Assembly (NCBI GenBank): GCA_964383495.1
Contig: CAYLHG010000003.1
Location: forward strand, 1-64,000
Direction of reading: 5' to 3'
Length of the DNA stretch: 64,000 bases
Source of the DNA: CAWKDC01 sp964383495
GTDB taxonomy: Bacteria; Pseudomonadota; Gammaproteobacteria; JABCZS01
In this document: one piece after another, positions 46,846 through 55,717 of the stretch
Layout: every line of letters begins with the position of its first letter
How positions within the stretch are numbered: position 1 is the first letter of the stretch
Notes under the pieces: generated by a model
The model's input: the letters and a program-made list of their open reading frames with translations, nothing else
Database searches by the model: none
Told to the model about the DNA's origin: nothing
Position numbers and translations under genes: made by a program

Positions 46846-47699
46846 TATCGATAGACGCACTTATTTCCACCATCCCCTTTTTGGCGGGCTCTCCGTTTGA
46901 GGTCACATGCCTAGATGGCTGGTCTAATCACACATATTTGCTGAAGCGGGAAAAAGAAGCTTACGTTGTCCGCATCCCTATACAAGCGGATCTACCTTGG
47001 CTAAACCGAAAACATGAAGCTGCCCACATTCGCGCCATTCAAGACTTAGAAATCACGCCTCCTACCGTTTATGACGATTCTTCCACCGGCATTGCTATTC
47101 GTGTTTATTTACCAGGGCATGTGTTAAGTGAAGATGCTACGCGCACCACACCGATCCAATTAGCTGGCATGGCGACCATATTAAAAAAATTACATGAAAG
47201 CCCTTCTACTTTTCATCCGTTATCTTTATTTGGATTTTTAATGCGCGATATGCAATATATCGAACAATTTTTTGAATCAGAATTAGATCTACGTTACAAT
47301 GAATTAAAAGCCTATGCAAAACGCATTGAAAAAAAGTGGCCTCACGTGAAAACAACGCCTTGCCATATGGACCCTAATCCTCATAATTTTTTATGTAGTG
47401 ATAATAAAGTATGGCTAATCGATTTTGAATTTGCAGGACAATGTGATCCCGCATGGGATTTGGCGTACACCATTACTTATTGCAATTTATCCAAAACCCA
47501 AGAAAAGATTTTTTTAGATGCATATCATGCTGATGCTGCAATGCGCGAGCGCGTGCAAGATTACAAAGCACTGACACAGTGGGTCCAAGCGATTTGGATT
47601 CGACAACAAATCACGCTAAAACACCATCCCGTTCCTGAAGATGAAATGTTACGATGGGAAGACAGAGCGCTTGAACGAGCGATGTTATTACGATCGTAA
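46842..47699 (+). CDS. Choline/thiamine kinase-like phosphotransferase (APH family)
   Basis: 285 residues of the protein-kinase-like aminoglycoside/choline kinase fold. The Brenner motif is CHMDPNPHNFL and the metal motif is VWLIDFEFAGQCDPAWDLA, both typical of choline and thiamine kinases. It would phosphorylate a small alcohol such as choline, ethanolamine or thiamine; the substrate is unknown. The ATGA overlap with znuB implies translational coupling to zinc uptake, an unexpected pairing. Confidence 0.8.
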   Translation: MISIDALISTIPFLAGSPFEVTCLDGWSNHTYLLKREKEAYVVRIPIQADLPWLNRKHEAAHIRAIQDLEITPPTVYDDSSTGIAIRVYLPGHVLSEDATRTTPIQLAGMATILKKLHESPSTFHPLSLFGFLMRDMQYIEQFFESELDLRYNELKAYAKRIEKKWPHVKTTPCHMDPNPHNFLCSDNKVWLIDFEFAGQCDPAWDLAYTITYCNLSKTQEKIFLDAYHADAAMRERVQDYKALTQWVQAIWIRQQITLKHHPVPEDEMLRWEDRALERAMLLRS

Positions 47700-47703
47700 C
47701 CTT

Positions 47704-48321
47704 TTACCGAATTGGACGCGTACGAGAACTAGGCTCATCCACTACATCCATTGCTTCGACAAACAAAGCATTTACTTTTAGCGAGTGACTAGCAGGCTGC
47801 ATATAGAGAAGAAAATTAGATGCTTGTTGGCCTTGAGGCAAATATCTCTTAGCAGCGTGTTCGAGATACGCTTTATCACATCTATCCGACACTGCTTTCC
47901 AATACTCACATGTCTCAATCAATGCAGCAACATCTGAGATTGTTCGCATCTTATCCGGATATTCCGTAAAATCAAGTAGATACATGAAGTTTTGCAACGA
48001 ACGCTTTATTATGTCCGCGTATGTTCCAAAACATTTAACAAAAAAAATATTCCATCTATTATTGTTTGCTACTTCTAATCTTATATTCGAGCATGAAAGC
48101 CGATATTTTAGCAAAATCAGCACCATCTGGATGTGGTCCCGGTCCCCAGTAGAAGCCAACGCATTAGGAAAATCAACACTTTCAATAAGAGTATTAATCT
48201 CGACCTGCCTAAAATTAGTGGGGTCATGAGGTTTCCCCATGGCACTCCATACAGCCTTGGCTGCTTCTTTTTCACGCTGAGCTTCGTTCTGAGGTATAAC
48301 TGCTGTTGAATTACTACGCAC
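47704..48321 (-). CDS. Orphan protein
   Basis: 205 residues, not recognised. It is soluble, with helix-rich character and no signal peptide. The N-terminal 25 residues are polar, and the C-terminus is basic and Ser-rich (S-S-R-T-R-P-I-R). It converges with the kinase gene 4 bp away. Upstream is a 79-bp gap to the NTPase gene on the same strand. Confidence 0.55.
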   Translation of the reverse strand: MRSNSTAVIPQNEAQREKEAAKAVWSAMGKPHDPTNFRQVEINTLIESVDFPNALASTGDRDHIQMVLILLKYRLSCSNIRLEVANNNRWNIFFVKCFGTYADIIKRSLQNFMYLLDFTEYPDKMRTISDVAALIETCEYWKAVSDRCDKAYLEHAAKRYLPQGQQASNFLLYMQPASHSLKVNALFVEAMDVVDEPSSRTRPIR

Positions 48322-48400
48322 CTTATTTTTCCTACATCTATTCAGGCAGCTATATAATAACCTAAAACAAGGCAGCTGGTCAAATGCTATCGACGATATT

Positions 48401-49729
48401 TTAAGCCGATAAAGATAACAATAATCGAGGCAATTCGGGGATTAAATAAAAAGGAATAGACAAAATTTGCTTATCCCATTGGGGTAGATCAGCCCAAATA
48501 CGCGCTCCGCACAAAGATTTTTTTTCTTCCATAAATAATTGTAATGATTTCAGCCGCCCGGTGCTACCCGCTTTAACTTCAATAGGGATAATATTATTTG
48601 CCACTGTTAATAAATAATCTATTTGAGCTTGACTATTTTTTGCCTCTCTACACCAAAAAAATAAATGAGGATCATCATCCATTGCTTGCAACGCTAACAA
48701 CTCTTGCCCTACAAATTGCTCTGCTAATTCACCAGCATTTAAAAATAAAATATTTTGATTCAATAGCAGATCCGCTGTCAATAAACCACTGCAATTCGCC
48801 AACCCAATATCAATAAATAATAATCTAAATTTTTTTAGATCAATGACTGCTGTTAAAGGCAACCCCGCTGCAGCCGTTCTATAAACGGGGCAAAGCAACC
48901 CTGCATTAAATAAATTTTCTAATGCTTGCTTTATTGCAACAGCGCGTATATCAGGATCAATTTTATTATATTTTACCCACTGCGATACAAATTGAGGCGC
49001 CTGCTTCAACAAAGTTTCTAATAAAGCATGCTGAGTGTGTTTTGCATACTTCCCAAAATCCAATCGATAACTTGCTAATAATGCTCGTTGCACTTCTTGA
49101 GCACGTAAAAAGCTACCTGTTTCAAAATAAGCATTCAACACGGCAGGCATCCCCCCTAGTACCGTGTATTCTCGAATAAGCGTTATAAGTTTTTCATGTA
49201 TCGGTAAAGCGAGAGGAGACGTCATATCATAATGGCGTAAATAGTCTTTTAATTTTTTATGCCCAGCTGCTTCTAAAAACTCATAAAACGTCAACGGCTT
49301 AAGGTATAAAAATTGTACGCGCCCCACAGGCATACGAAAATTTTCATCACGTAAAGCAAATTCTAATAAAGATCCTGCCCCTACCACATGTAACGCTGAA
49401 TACTGCTCTTTAAAATAGCGTAGTGCCATAATAGCATTGGGGCACTCTTGAATTTCATCTAAAAATAAAAGTGTTTCTCCAGGAATAATAGGTATCTCAG
49501 ATAAGACCTCAAGCAGGGCGGTGATTTTTTGAGGATCCAATGTATCAAAACATGCCTTGTATTCTGGACGTTGCTCAAAATTAATAACACAAAAATGCTT
49601 AAAATATTTTCTGCCAAAATCGGTCACCAAATGGGTTTTACCCACTTGCCGAGCGCCTCGTACCAATAAAGGGGAGCGCACAGGATTGCCCTTCCAATCT
49701 AAAAGCTGAGCCAAAGCATCTCTGTCCAT
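48401..49729 (-). CDS. AAA-family NTPase with DUF4143 domain, intact
   Basis: 442 residues. Typical AAA_14/DUF4143 protein: P-loop VRGARQVGKTHLV near residue 24, Walker B TLLFLDEIQECP, then the winged-helix middle and the C-terminal nuclease-like D...ExK in QAQIDYLL and IPIEVKAGS. The biological function of the family is unsettled. It is the only intact DUF4143 copy in the window. AGGGTG precedes the ATG. A tandem palindrome lies upstream. Confidence 0.9.
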   Translation of the reverse strand: MDRDALAQLLDWKGNPVRSPLLVRGARQVGKTHLVTDFGRKYFKHFCVINFEQRPEYKACFDTLDPQKITALLEVLSEIPIIPGETLLFLDEIQECPNAIMALRYFKEQYSALHVVGAGSLLEFALRDENFRMPVGRVQFLYLKPLTFYEFLEAAGHKKLKDYLRHYDMTSPLALPIHEKLITLIREYTVLGGMPAVLNAYFETGSFLRAQEVQRALLASYRLDFGKYAKHTQHALLETLLKQAPQFVSQWVKYNKIDPDIRAVAIKQALENLFNAGLLCPVYRTAAAGLPLTAVIDLKKFRLLFIDIGLANCSGLLTADLLLNQNILFLNAGELAEQFVGQELLALQAMDDDPHLFFWCREAKNSQAQIDYLLTVANNIIPIEVKAGSTGRLKSLQLFMEEKKSLCGARIWADLPQWDKQILSIPFYLIPELPRLLLSLSA

Positions 49730-49743
49730 TTTTCACCCTACAA

Positions 49744-49804
49744 ATGCTAAAATACAGGGTTATTTTAGCATAATAAATGCTAAAAAACAGGGTTATTTTA
49801 ACAA
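49744..49804. repeat. Tandem palindromic repeats upstream of the intact DUF4143 gene
   Basis: ATGCTAAAATA (49744-49754) and TATTTTAGCAT (49761-49771) are perfect inverted arms around CAGGGT. A second degenerate copy with the same CAGGGT centre follows at 49777-49804, with a 33-bp period. Both lie 15-75 bp before the NTPase start on the minus strand, as two tandem operator-like sites. Confidence 0.7.
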
Positions 49805-49993
49805 TAAATTTAATAAATCAGTGACAATGCTTTGCAGCCCGTTTGTAAGTGCTTAATTTTAAATAACTTCGCTCTATCTCGTTAAAATTCATCAAACTAA
49901 TGAGCACGGCCAAAAGGAGCGTACTACAAAATAGACGCGTCTAGAAGAAAGTAGGGCACAAAATAACCGGCTAGAGCACTCTCTATTTCGGCT

Positions 49994-51067
49994 TTATATA
50001 CAAAGAGCTGAAAGTCGCAGCACCGCTTCCTTTTCATTTTCACCCACCACGGTGACATGCCCCAGCTTGCGTCCAGGTTTGGCCGTCTTGCCGTAAATAT
50101 GATAAAAAATATGGGGTTCACATTTCATCTCTGCAGCTTCTGGCACCGACCCAATATAATTTATCATGATGCTGAAACCCTTAGCATCACAAGCACCTAA
50201 TGGTAAACCTGCTATGGCACGTAGATGATTTTCAAATTGTGACGTTTGCGCACCTTCGATGGTCCAGTGCCCGCTGTTATGAACGCGCGGTGCCATTTCA
50301 TTTCCGATCAATGTATTATCTTTAACGAAAAATTCTATCGTTAATACACCCACGTAATTTAATGCTTTCAATATTTTTTTCATATAATGTTGCGCCGCTA
50401 ATGAAAGTGTTTCATTTACAAGCGGTGCTCGTGTAATACGTAAAATTCCTCCTTGATGTTCATTTTCACATAAAGGATAAAATAATATTTCCCCCTTTAT
50501 ATTACGCACACCCATTAATGAAATTTCGCGATCAAATTTTACCAAGCCTTCATAAATTAATGCAGCAGGGGAAAGTGCTTCCACTCCCGCCACTAAATCT
50601 TCTTTTGAATAACAACGTATTTGCCCTTTGCCATCGTATCCTAAACGTCGCGTTTTTAAGATGCCAGGCAACCCTACCGCTTCTAGTGCAGCAGAAATAT
50701 CCAACTCGGTATTAATCGCATAAAATGGCGCGGGGGATAAACCCACTTGTTGAAATAATTGTTTTTCAAACAAACGATCTTGTGAAATTTCTAATGCTTT
50801 TACAGAAGGGTAAAATGACTTTTGACTGCTTAAATATTTTGCAAAATCAAGAGGTATATTTTCTGTTTCAATAGTAATAATATCAACGTCATTCACAAAT
50901 GTTTGAACATGTGCAGCTTTCAATGCGGGCACAACACAAAGCGCAGACTCTCGCCCTGCACATTCTTCTTGCGATAGTGCTAAACATATTGTCTCAATAT
51001 TCATTTGCTTTGCCGCTTGCGCCATCATTTGCGCTAACTGCCCCGCACCGACAATACCTATCCGCAT
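49994..51067 (-). CDS. purK: 5-(carboxyamino)imidazole ribonucleotide synthase
   Basis: 357 residues of the ATP-grasp superfamily. It makes N5-CAIR from AIR and bicarbonate in purine synthesis. RIGIVGAGQLAQMM starts the N-terminal fold; GILKTRRLGYDGKGQ is the ATP-binding loop; FVKDNTLIGNEMAPRVHNSGHWT is the catalytic region. The ATG overlaps the purE stop by one base (TGATG). The preceding carbonic anhydrase supplies its substrate in principle but is far away. Confidence 0.95.
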   Translation of the reverse strand: MRIGIVGAGQLAQMMAQAAKQMNIETICLALSQEECAGRESALCVVPALKAAHVQTFVNDVDIITIETENIPLDFAKYLSSQKSFYPSVKALEISQDRLFEKQLFQQVGLSPAPFYAINTELDISAALEAVGLPGILKTRRLGYDGKGQIRCYSKEDLVAGVEALSPAALIYEGLVKFDREISLMGVRNIKGEILFYPLCENEHQGGILRITRAPLVNETLSLAAQHYMKKILKALNYVGVLTIEFFVKDNTLIGNEMAPRVHNSGHWTIEGAQTSQFENHLRAIAGLPLGACDAKGFSIMINYIGSVPEAAEMKCEPHIFYHIYGKTAKPGRKLGHVTVVGENEKEAVLRLSALCI

Positions 51068-51561
51068 CACTTGCCCTGCAAAGTATGTGACAATACTTCT
51101 TCCGTCTGCGCTGCGCGGAATGCCGCTAACCGCGCTTGTAATGCTTTATCTTCCAGCGCCAAAATGCTTGCTGCAAGTAACGCCGCGTTTTTTGCGCCGG
51201 CAGCCCCAATTGCCAAAGTGCCCACTGGCACGCCCGCCGGCATTTGGACAATAGACAATAAAGAATCCATACCATTTAATGCCGCAGATTGAACAGGCAC
51301 ACCTAACACAGGCAAAATTGTTTTAGCCGCTATCATCCCTGGTAAATGCGCTGCACCCCCGGCGCCTGCGATGATCACTTTAATACCACGGCTTGCAGCT
51401 TCACTTGCGTATTCAAATAATAAATCCGGCGTGCGATGTGCCGAAACAACACGGTATTCATGAGGAATTTCAAGGAGTTCCAGAAGGGCGTGGGCATGCT
51501 GCATTGTTTCCCAGTCAGATTGGGAACCCATCACCACTCCTACGCAAGGTAAGCCTGCCAT
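51067..51561 (-). CDS. purE: N5-CAIR mutase
   Basis: 164 residues. It converts N5-CAIR to CAIR. The class I PurE motif is VGVVMGSQSDWETM near residue 7, followed by SAHRTPD and GAGGAAHLPGM. The ATG at 51561 aligns with known PurE starts and follows AGGAG at somewhat long spacing. purE-purK is a standard operon. Confidence 0.95.
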   Translation of the reverse strand: MAGLPCVGVVMGSQSDWETMQHAHALLELLEIPHEYRVVSAHRTPDLLFEYASEAASRGIKVIIAGAGGAAHLPGMIAAKTILPVLGVPVQSAALNGMDSLLSIVQMPAGVPVGTLAIGAAGAKNAALLAASILALEDKALQARLAAFRAAQTEEVLSHTLQGK

Positions 51562-51643
51562 CTTGAAAAGTCTCCTATGCTGTGTAAGATCAGATTGTAT
51601 GCTAAAAAAAATACCAAGCATAACATTTTTTTGGCATAATACG

Positions 51644-51766
51644 CTTCCGAAAATGCTATGCGTGCAGCGGGTAATATTGAACCTCGGTGAACGGCTATAT
51701 TTTAGCGCAAGATTGCCACACGAGCTGTTCAGTAGGAGTAGTGAACAACTTCCAAAAATGCTATGC
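51644..51766. repeat. Two 18-bp direct repeats between purE and potD
   Basis: CTTCCGAAAATGCTATGC (51644-51661) and CTTCCAAAAATGCTATGC (51749-51766) differ at one base and are 105 bp apart in the divergent promoter region. A short GTTCA/TGAAC inverted repeat lies between. They may be sites for one regulator, or the trace of a local duplication. Confidence 0.5.
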
Positions 51767-51797
51767 TAATCATTCTTAAATTAAAGGAGAGGCGCCC

Positions 51798-52880
51798 ATG
51801 AGAACTCGCTTGCTACTGGCTAGCTTAGCCCTTTGGTGCTGTGCGCATACTGTGCTCGCCGCGTCTAAATTGTACATCTACAATTGGTCTGAATATTTCG
51901 CGCCCAATACCCTCTCCCAGTTTGAAAAAGAAACGGGCACTGATGTTGTGTATGACGTTTATGATAGCAATGACATGCTGGAAGCCAAGCTCTATTCCGG
52001 TAATACAGGGTATGATCTTGTGTTCCCAACTAATTTCCCTTATTTTTTCCGCCAGCAACACGCGGGCATTTATCGTCCGCTGGATATAACCAAGTTACCA
52101 AACCTGAAAGGTGCTGACCAGTCCCTTGTCAAACCGCTGATGAAGGATGGGAAGCTTTACGCTGTACCTTATATGTGGGGTACATTCAGCATAGGGGTGA
52201 ATGTGGATAAGGTGGCGCCTTTATTTGATGGCAAAATCCCTGATAGCTGGTCTTTAATTTTTGACCCCGAAAATATGAAAAAGCTTTCAGCTTGTAAAGT
52301 AGCCTTCGTAGATTCCCCCATGTATGTCTATCCAATTATCATGAATTATCTCGGTTTACCCCGTGATACCACAGAGTATGCACAGTTTGAGAAAGCAACG
52401 GCTATTATGCGCAGTGTGCGGCCTTATGTCACTTATTTTCATGATTCCCAGTATTTGAATGACCTCGCTAACGGCAATGTCTGTGTGGCCTTTGGCTGGT
52501 CGGGTGATTTGGTGCTGGCGCGTAACCGAGCAAAGGAATCTGGAAACAATGTGAATATTCAGGTAATCAATCCTAAAGAAGGCTCCTTGTTATTGTATGA
52601 TGTGATTGCAATGCCCAAGGATGCCAAGGACGTAGATGCAGGGTTACAATTTATGAACTTTCTCATGCGCCCTGAGGTAGCTGCGCAAATCACAAACCAT
52701 GTTGGTTTTCCTAATGCCATTCCCAGTTCAACAACATTACTGGCGCCTGGGGTAGCCACTGATCCTGCTATCTATCCACCAGAAGCTGCACGCCAAAAAA
52801 TGTTCACGCCTAACGAACTCCCGCTTGCGCTTGAAAAACAATTGCACCGCGATTGGGCTAGAATGAAAACGATTAGATAG
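51798..52880 (+). CDS. potD: Periplasmic spermidine/putrescine-binding protein PotD
   Basis: 360 residues. The signal peptide is about 21 residues, cleaved after V-L-A. KLYIYNWSEYFAPNTL and VYDSNDMLEAKL are PotD/PotF-typical, as is FGWSGDLVLARNRA. It captures polyamines and hands them to PotBC. AAAGGAGAGG precedes the ATG. Unlike E. coli potABCD, potD comes first. Confidence 0.93.
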   Translation: MRTRLLLASLALWCCAHTVLAASKLYIYNWSEYFAPNTLSQFEKETGTDVVYDVYDSNDMLEAKLYSGNTGYDLVFPTNFPYFFRQQHAGIYRPLDITKLPNLKGADQSLVKPLMKDGKLYAVPYMWGTFSIGVNVDKVAPLFDGKIPDSWSLIFDPENMKKLSACKVAFVDSPMYVYPIIMNYLGLPRDTTEYAQFEKATAIMRSVRPYVTYFHDSQYLNDLANGNVCVAFGWSGDLVLARNRAKESGNNVNIQVINPKEGSLLLYDVIAMPKDAKDVDAGLQFMNFLMRPEVAAQITNHVGFPNAIPSSTTLLAPGVATDPAIYPPEAARQKMFTPNELPLALEKQLHRDWARMKTIR

Positions 52881-52888
52881 AGGGACAC

Positions 52889-54004
52889 ATGCAACAGCCA
52901 CAACAGAAACCTAAAAAAGACAATTACGTCCGCATCGAGGGGCTTACCAAGCATTACGACCGCGTGACGGCTGTCGATAACGTGACCCTAGGCATTCGTC
53001 AAGGCGAAATTTTTGGATTAATGGGAAGCTCCGGTTGCGGGAAATCGACGCTGCTGGAGCTTCTGGCTGGCCTAGAAACGCCTACCAAAGGGCGCATCTT
53101 TATTGACGGCCAAGACATAACCGAAGTGCCTGCACACTTACGCTCTGTCAACATGATGTTTCAGTCCTATGCGTTATTCCCTCACATGACAGTTTGGGAA
53201 AATATTGCCTTTGGCCTTCAACAAGATAAACTCAGCAAGCAAGAAATCGTTGAGCGCGTGGAAGAAATGCTGGATATCGTCCGCATGTCTGATTATCGCC
53301 ATGCAAAACCACATACCTTATCTGGTGGGCAACGTCAGCGCGTTGCGTTGGCTCGCAGCTTAGCCAAAAGACCAAAGCTTTTATTATTAGATGAACCTAT
53401 GGGCGCGCTGGATAAGAATCTGCGCGATCGCATGCAACTTGAAGTCGTGAGTATTCTTGAAAGGTTAGGCGTAACTTGTCTTATCGTTACGCATGATCAA
53501 GACGAAGCAATGACCATGTCTGAACGCATCGCCATCATGGACAAAGGCGAAATTATTCAAATTGGTACGCCAAAAGAAGTGTATGAATATCCGAGCTGTG
53601 TATTCAGTGCACAATTTTTGGGTTCTGTGAATATGTTCAAGGGTGTAATATCGCCTGACCAAAATGATATAACGATCATTCATGTGCCTGATTTACAAAG
53701 TGATGTAACACTTGATCGTTCTTTATCATTACCGCAAGACCTATCTGTTTATGTTGCTGTGCGCCCAGAAAAAGTCATTCTATCACTGGAACATCCTGGG
53801 GTAACATACAATGTGGCCCGCGGTGTTGTGCGCGACATCGCATACATGGGTAGCCATTCCATTTACCACGTCACATTAGATTCTGGTAAAAAATTAGAAG
53901 CGAATGTATACCATAGTGACCGCTTTATTTCAGAGCCCATCACGTGGGACGACAAAATTTATGTTCATTTTCAACCAGACAGCGCGGTGGTACTCCAAGG
54001 ATGA
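52889..54004 (+). CDS. potA: Spermidine/putrescine ABC transporter ATPase PotA
   Basis: 371 residues. Walker A GSSGCGKST, signature LSGGQRQRVALARS, Walker B LLLLDEPMGALD, H-loop VTHDQDEAM and a C-terminal TOBE domain. It powers polyamine import. It lies 8 bp after potD. The stop overlaps potB by 4 nt. Confidence 0.95.
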   Translation: MQQPQQKPKKDNYVRIEGLTKHYDRVTAVDNVTLGIRQGEIFGLMGSSGCGKSTLLELLAGLETPTKGRIFIDGQDITEVPAHLRSVNMMFQSYALFPHMTVWENIAFGLQQDKLSKQEIVERVEEMLDIVRMSDYRHAKPHTLSGGQRQRVALARSLAKRPKLLLLDEPMGALDKNLRDRMQLEVVSILERLGVTCLIVTHDQDEAMTMSERIAIMDKGEIIQIGTPKEVYEYPSCVFSAQFLGSVNMFKGVISPDQNDITIIHVPDLQSDVTLDRSLSLPQDLSVYVAVRPEKVILSLEHPGVTYNVARGVVRDIAYMGSHSIYHVTLDSGKKLEANVYHSDRFISEPITWDDKIYVHFQPDSAVVLQG

Positions 54005-54915
54005 TCACAACCAGCCTCAAAAAATTCTTTTTTTCTGGCCGGACCTGGGTGTTAGGGATCCCTTATTTTTGGCTTTTTCTTTTTCTAGCATTGCCGTTTT
54101 TAATGGTTTTTCGTTTAAGCTTCAGCCAAATGACGTTTCAAGTTCCCCCGTATGAACCTTTGGTAACCATTCAAAATTATTTGATCACACTGCATATCAA
54201 CTTAAGTAATTATCGCACTATTTTACTCGATCACTTTTATGTGAGTGCTTATTTTAGCTCGTTGAAAATTGCTTTATTTTCGACCATCGGATGTTTATTA
54301 ATCGGCTACCCTATGGCCTATTGTATTGCTCGTGCTGAAGGGGCTGTACGTTCTTTATTGCTTACACTCGTCGTATTACCATCCTGGACTTCTTTTTTAT
54401 TACGCGTATACGCTTGGATGGGTATTTTGCAAGAAACAGGATTATTAAATCAATTATTATTGAAGCTACATATTATTGCCACACCTATACAATTTTTATA
54501 CACGCCGTTTGCAGTGTATTTAGGTATTATTTATGCTTACTTACCTTTCATGATTTTGCCGCTATACGTTTCTATTTCCAAACTAGACTGGACATTACTG
54601 GAAGCCGCAGCAGATTTAGGCGCAAAACCTTGGGTTGCTTTTTTACGCATCACCTTACCATTGACCATGCCAGGAATTATCACGGGAAGTTTATTGGTAT
54701 TCATTCCTGCGGTTGGTGAGTTTGTTATACCTGATTTATTAGGTGGTTCTAGCACGAGCATGATAGGCCGTGTACTATGGCAAGAATTTTTCAATAATCG
54801 CGATTGGCCGCTAGCCGCAGCCTTAGCTACAGTGATGCTGGTTCTATTGTTAGTACCCATTTATTTATTCTCCCGTCATGAGCAAAAGCAGCAAGAGGAG
54901 AATGACAATGTTTAA
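54001..54915 (+). CDS. potB: Polyamine ABC transporter permease PotB
   Basis: 304 residues with six membrane helices and the EAA loop contacting PotA (LEAAADLGAKPWVAFLRITLP). The ATG at 54001 overlaps the potA stop. A longer frame from 53944 lies inside potA and is not used. It forms the channel with PotC. Confidence 0.94.
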   Translation: MITTSLKKFFFSGRTWVLGIPYFWLFLFLALPFLMVFRLSFSQMTFQVPPYEPLVTIQNYLITLHINLSNYRTILLDHFYVSAYFSSLKIALFSTIGCLLIGYPMAYCIARAEGAVRSLLLTLVVLPSWTSFLLRVYAWMGILQETGLLNQLLLKLHIIATPIQFLYTPFAVYLGIIYAYLPFMILPLYVSISKLDWTLLEAAADLGAKPWVAFLRITLPLTMPGIITGSLLVFIPAVGEFVIPDLLGGSSTSMIGRVLWQEFFNNRDWPLAAALATVMLVLLLVPIYLFSRHEQKQQEENDNV

Positions 54916-55717
54916 AACATCGCCTGTTGTTAAAACATTATCGATATTAGGATATATTTTTTTATATATGCCTATTGCGTTATTAGTCATTTATTCTTTT
55001 AACAGCTCACGCTTAGTCACAGTATGGTCTGAATTTTCTTTTAAATGGTATGGAGAATTATTTCAAGACACCCAGCTTTTAACTGCCGCCTGGACCAGTG
55101 TGCGCATTGCACTGATGACAGCATTTGGCGCTACTTTCTTAAGCACACTGGCAGCTTATGCACTCACACGTTACCGCATGAAAAGCAGCAGTGCTTTATT
55201 TAATTTAATGATTCGTGCTCCACTGGTTATTCCTGAAGTGATTATGGGATTTTCGTTATTGTTATTATTTGTTGCCATGGAAGACTGGTTTGGATTTCCG
55301 CATGGCCGAGGCATGCTTACCATCTGGATTGCACACATGACACTGAGCCTTGCTTATGTCACCATGGTGATTGTTGCACGATTACAAGAAATGGACCGCA
55401 GCTTGATTCTTGCTGCCACCGATTTAGGCGCAAAACCACTCACTATTTTCTTACGAGTCACTTTACCTGTCATTGCGCCTGCATTAGTGAGCGGTTGGTT
55501 ATTAGCTTTCACATTGTCATTTGATGATTTGGTGATCGCAAGTTTTGTATCCGGCCCACAATCTACCACATTACCCATGGCAGTTTATTCCAGCGTACGC
55601 ATGGGCGTTAGCCCTAAAATTAATGCATTAGCAACATTGATGATCAGCATTGTAACTCTCATGGCCGTCATTTTCTGCCTCATGTCTATACGTTTAGAGC
55701 GAAATAAATATCAATGA
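54908..55717 (+). CDS. potC: Polyamine ABC transporter permease PotC
   Basis: 269 residues with six helices and the EAA loop LAATDLGAKPLTIFLRVTLP. The ATG at 54908 has AGAGGAG seven bases upstream and overlaps potB by 8 nt. The stop overlaps the ATP-grasp gene by 4 nt. Confidence 0.94.
   Translation: MFKTSPVVKTLSILGYIFLYMPIALLVIYSFNSSRLVTVWSEFSFKWYGELFQDTQLLTAAWTSVRIALMTAFGATFLSTLAAYALTRYRMKSSSALFNLMIRAPLVIPEVIMGFSLLLLFVAMEDWFGFPHGRGMLTIWIAHMTLSLAYVTMVIVARLQEMDRSLILAATDLGAKPLTIFLRVTLPVIAPALVSGWLLAFTLSFDDLVIASFVSGPQSTTLPMAVYSSVRMGVSPKINALATLMISIVTLMAVIFCLMSIRLERNKYQ

Noticed and set aside
49932..49943. TAGACGCGTCTA palindrome downstream of purK
   Set aside because: A single 12-bp palindrome with no T-tract or gene context; too little to call a site.
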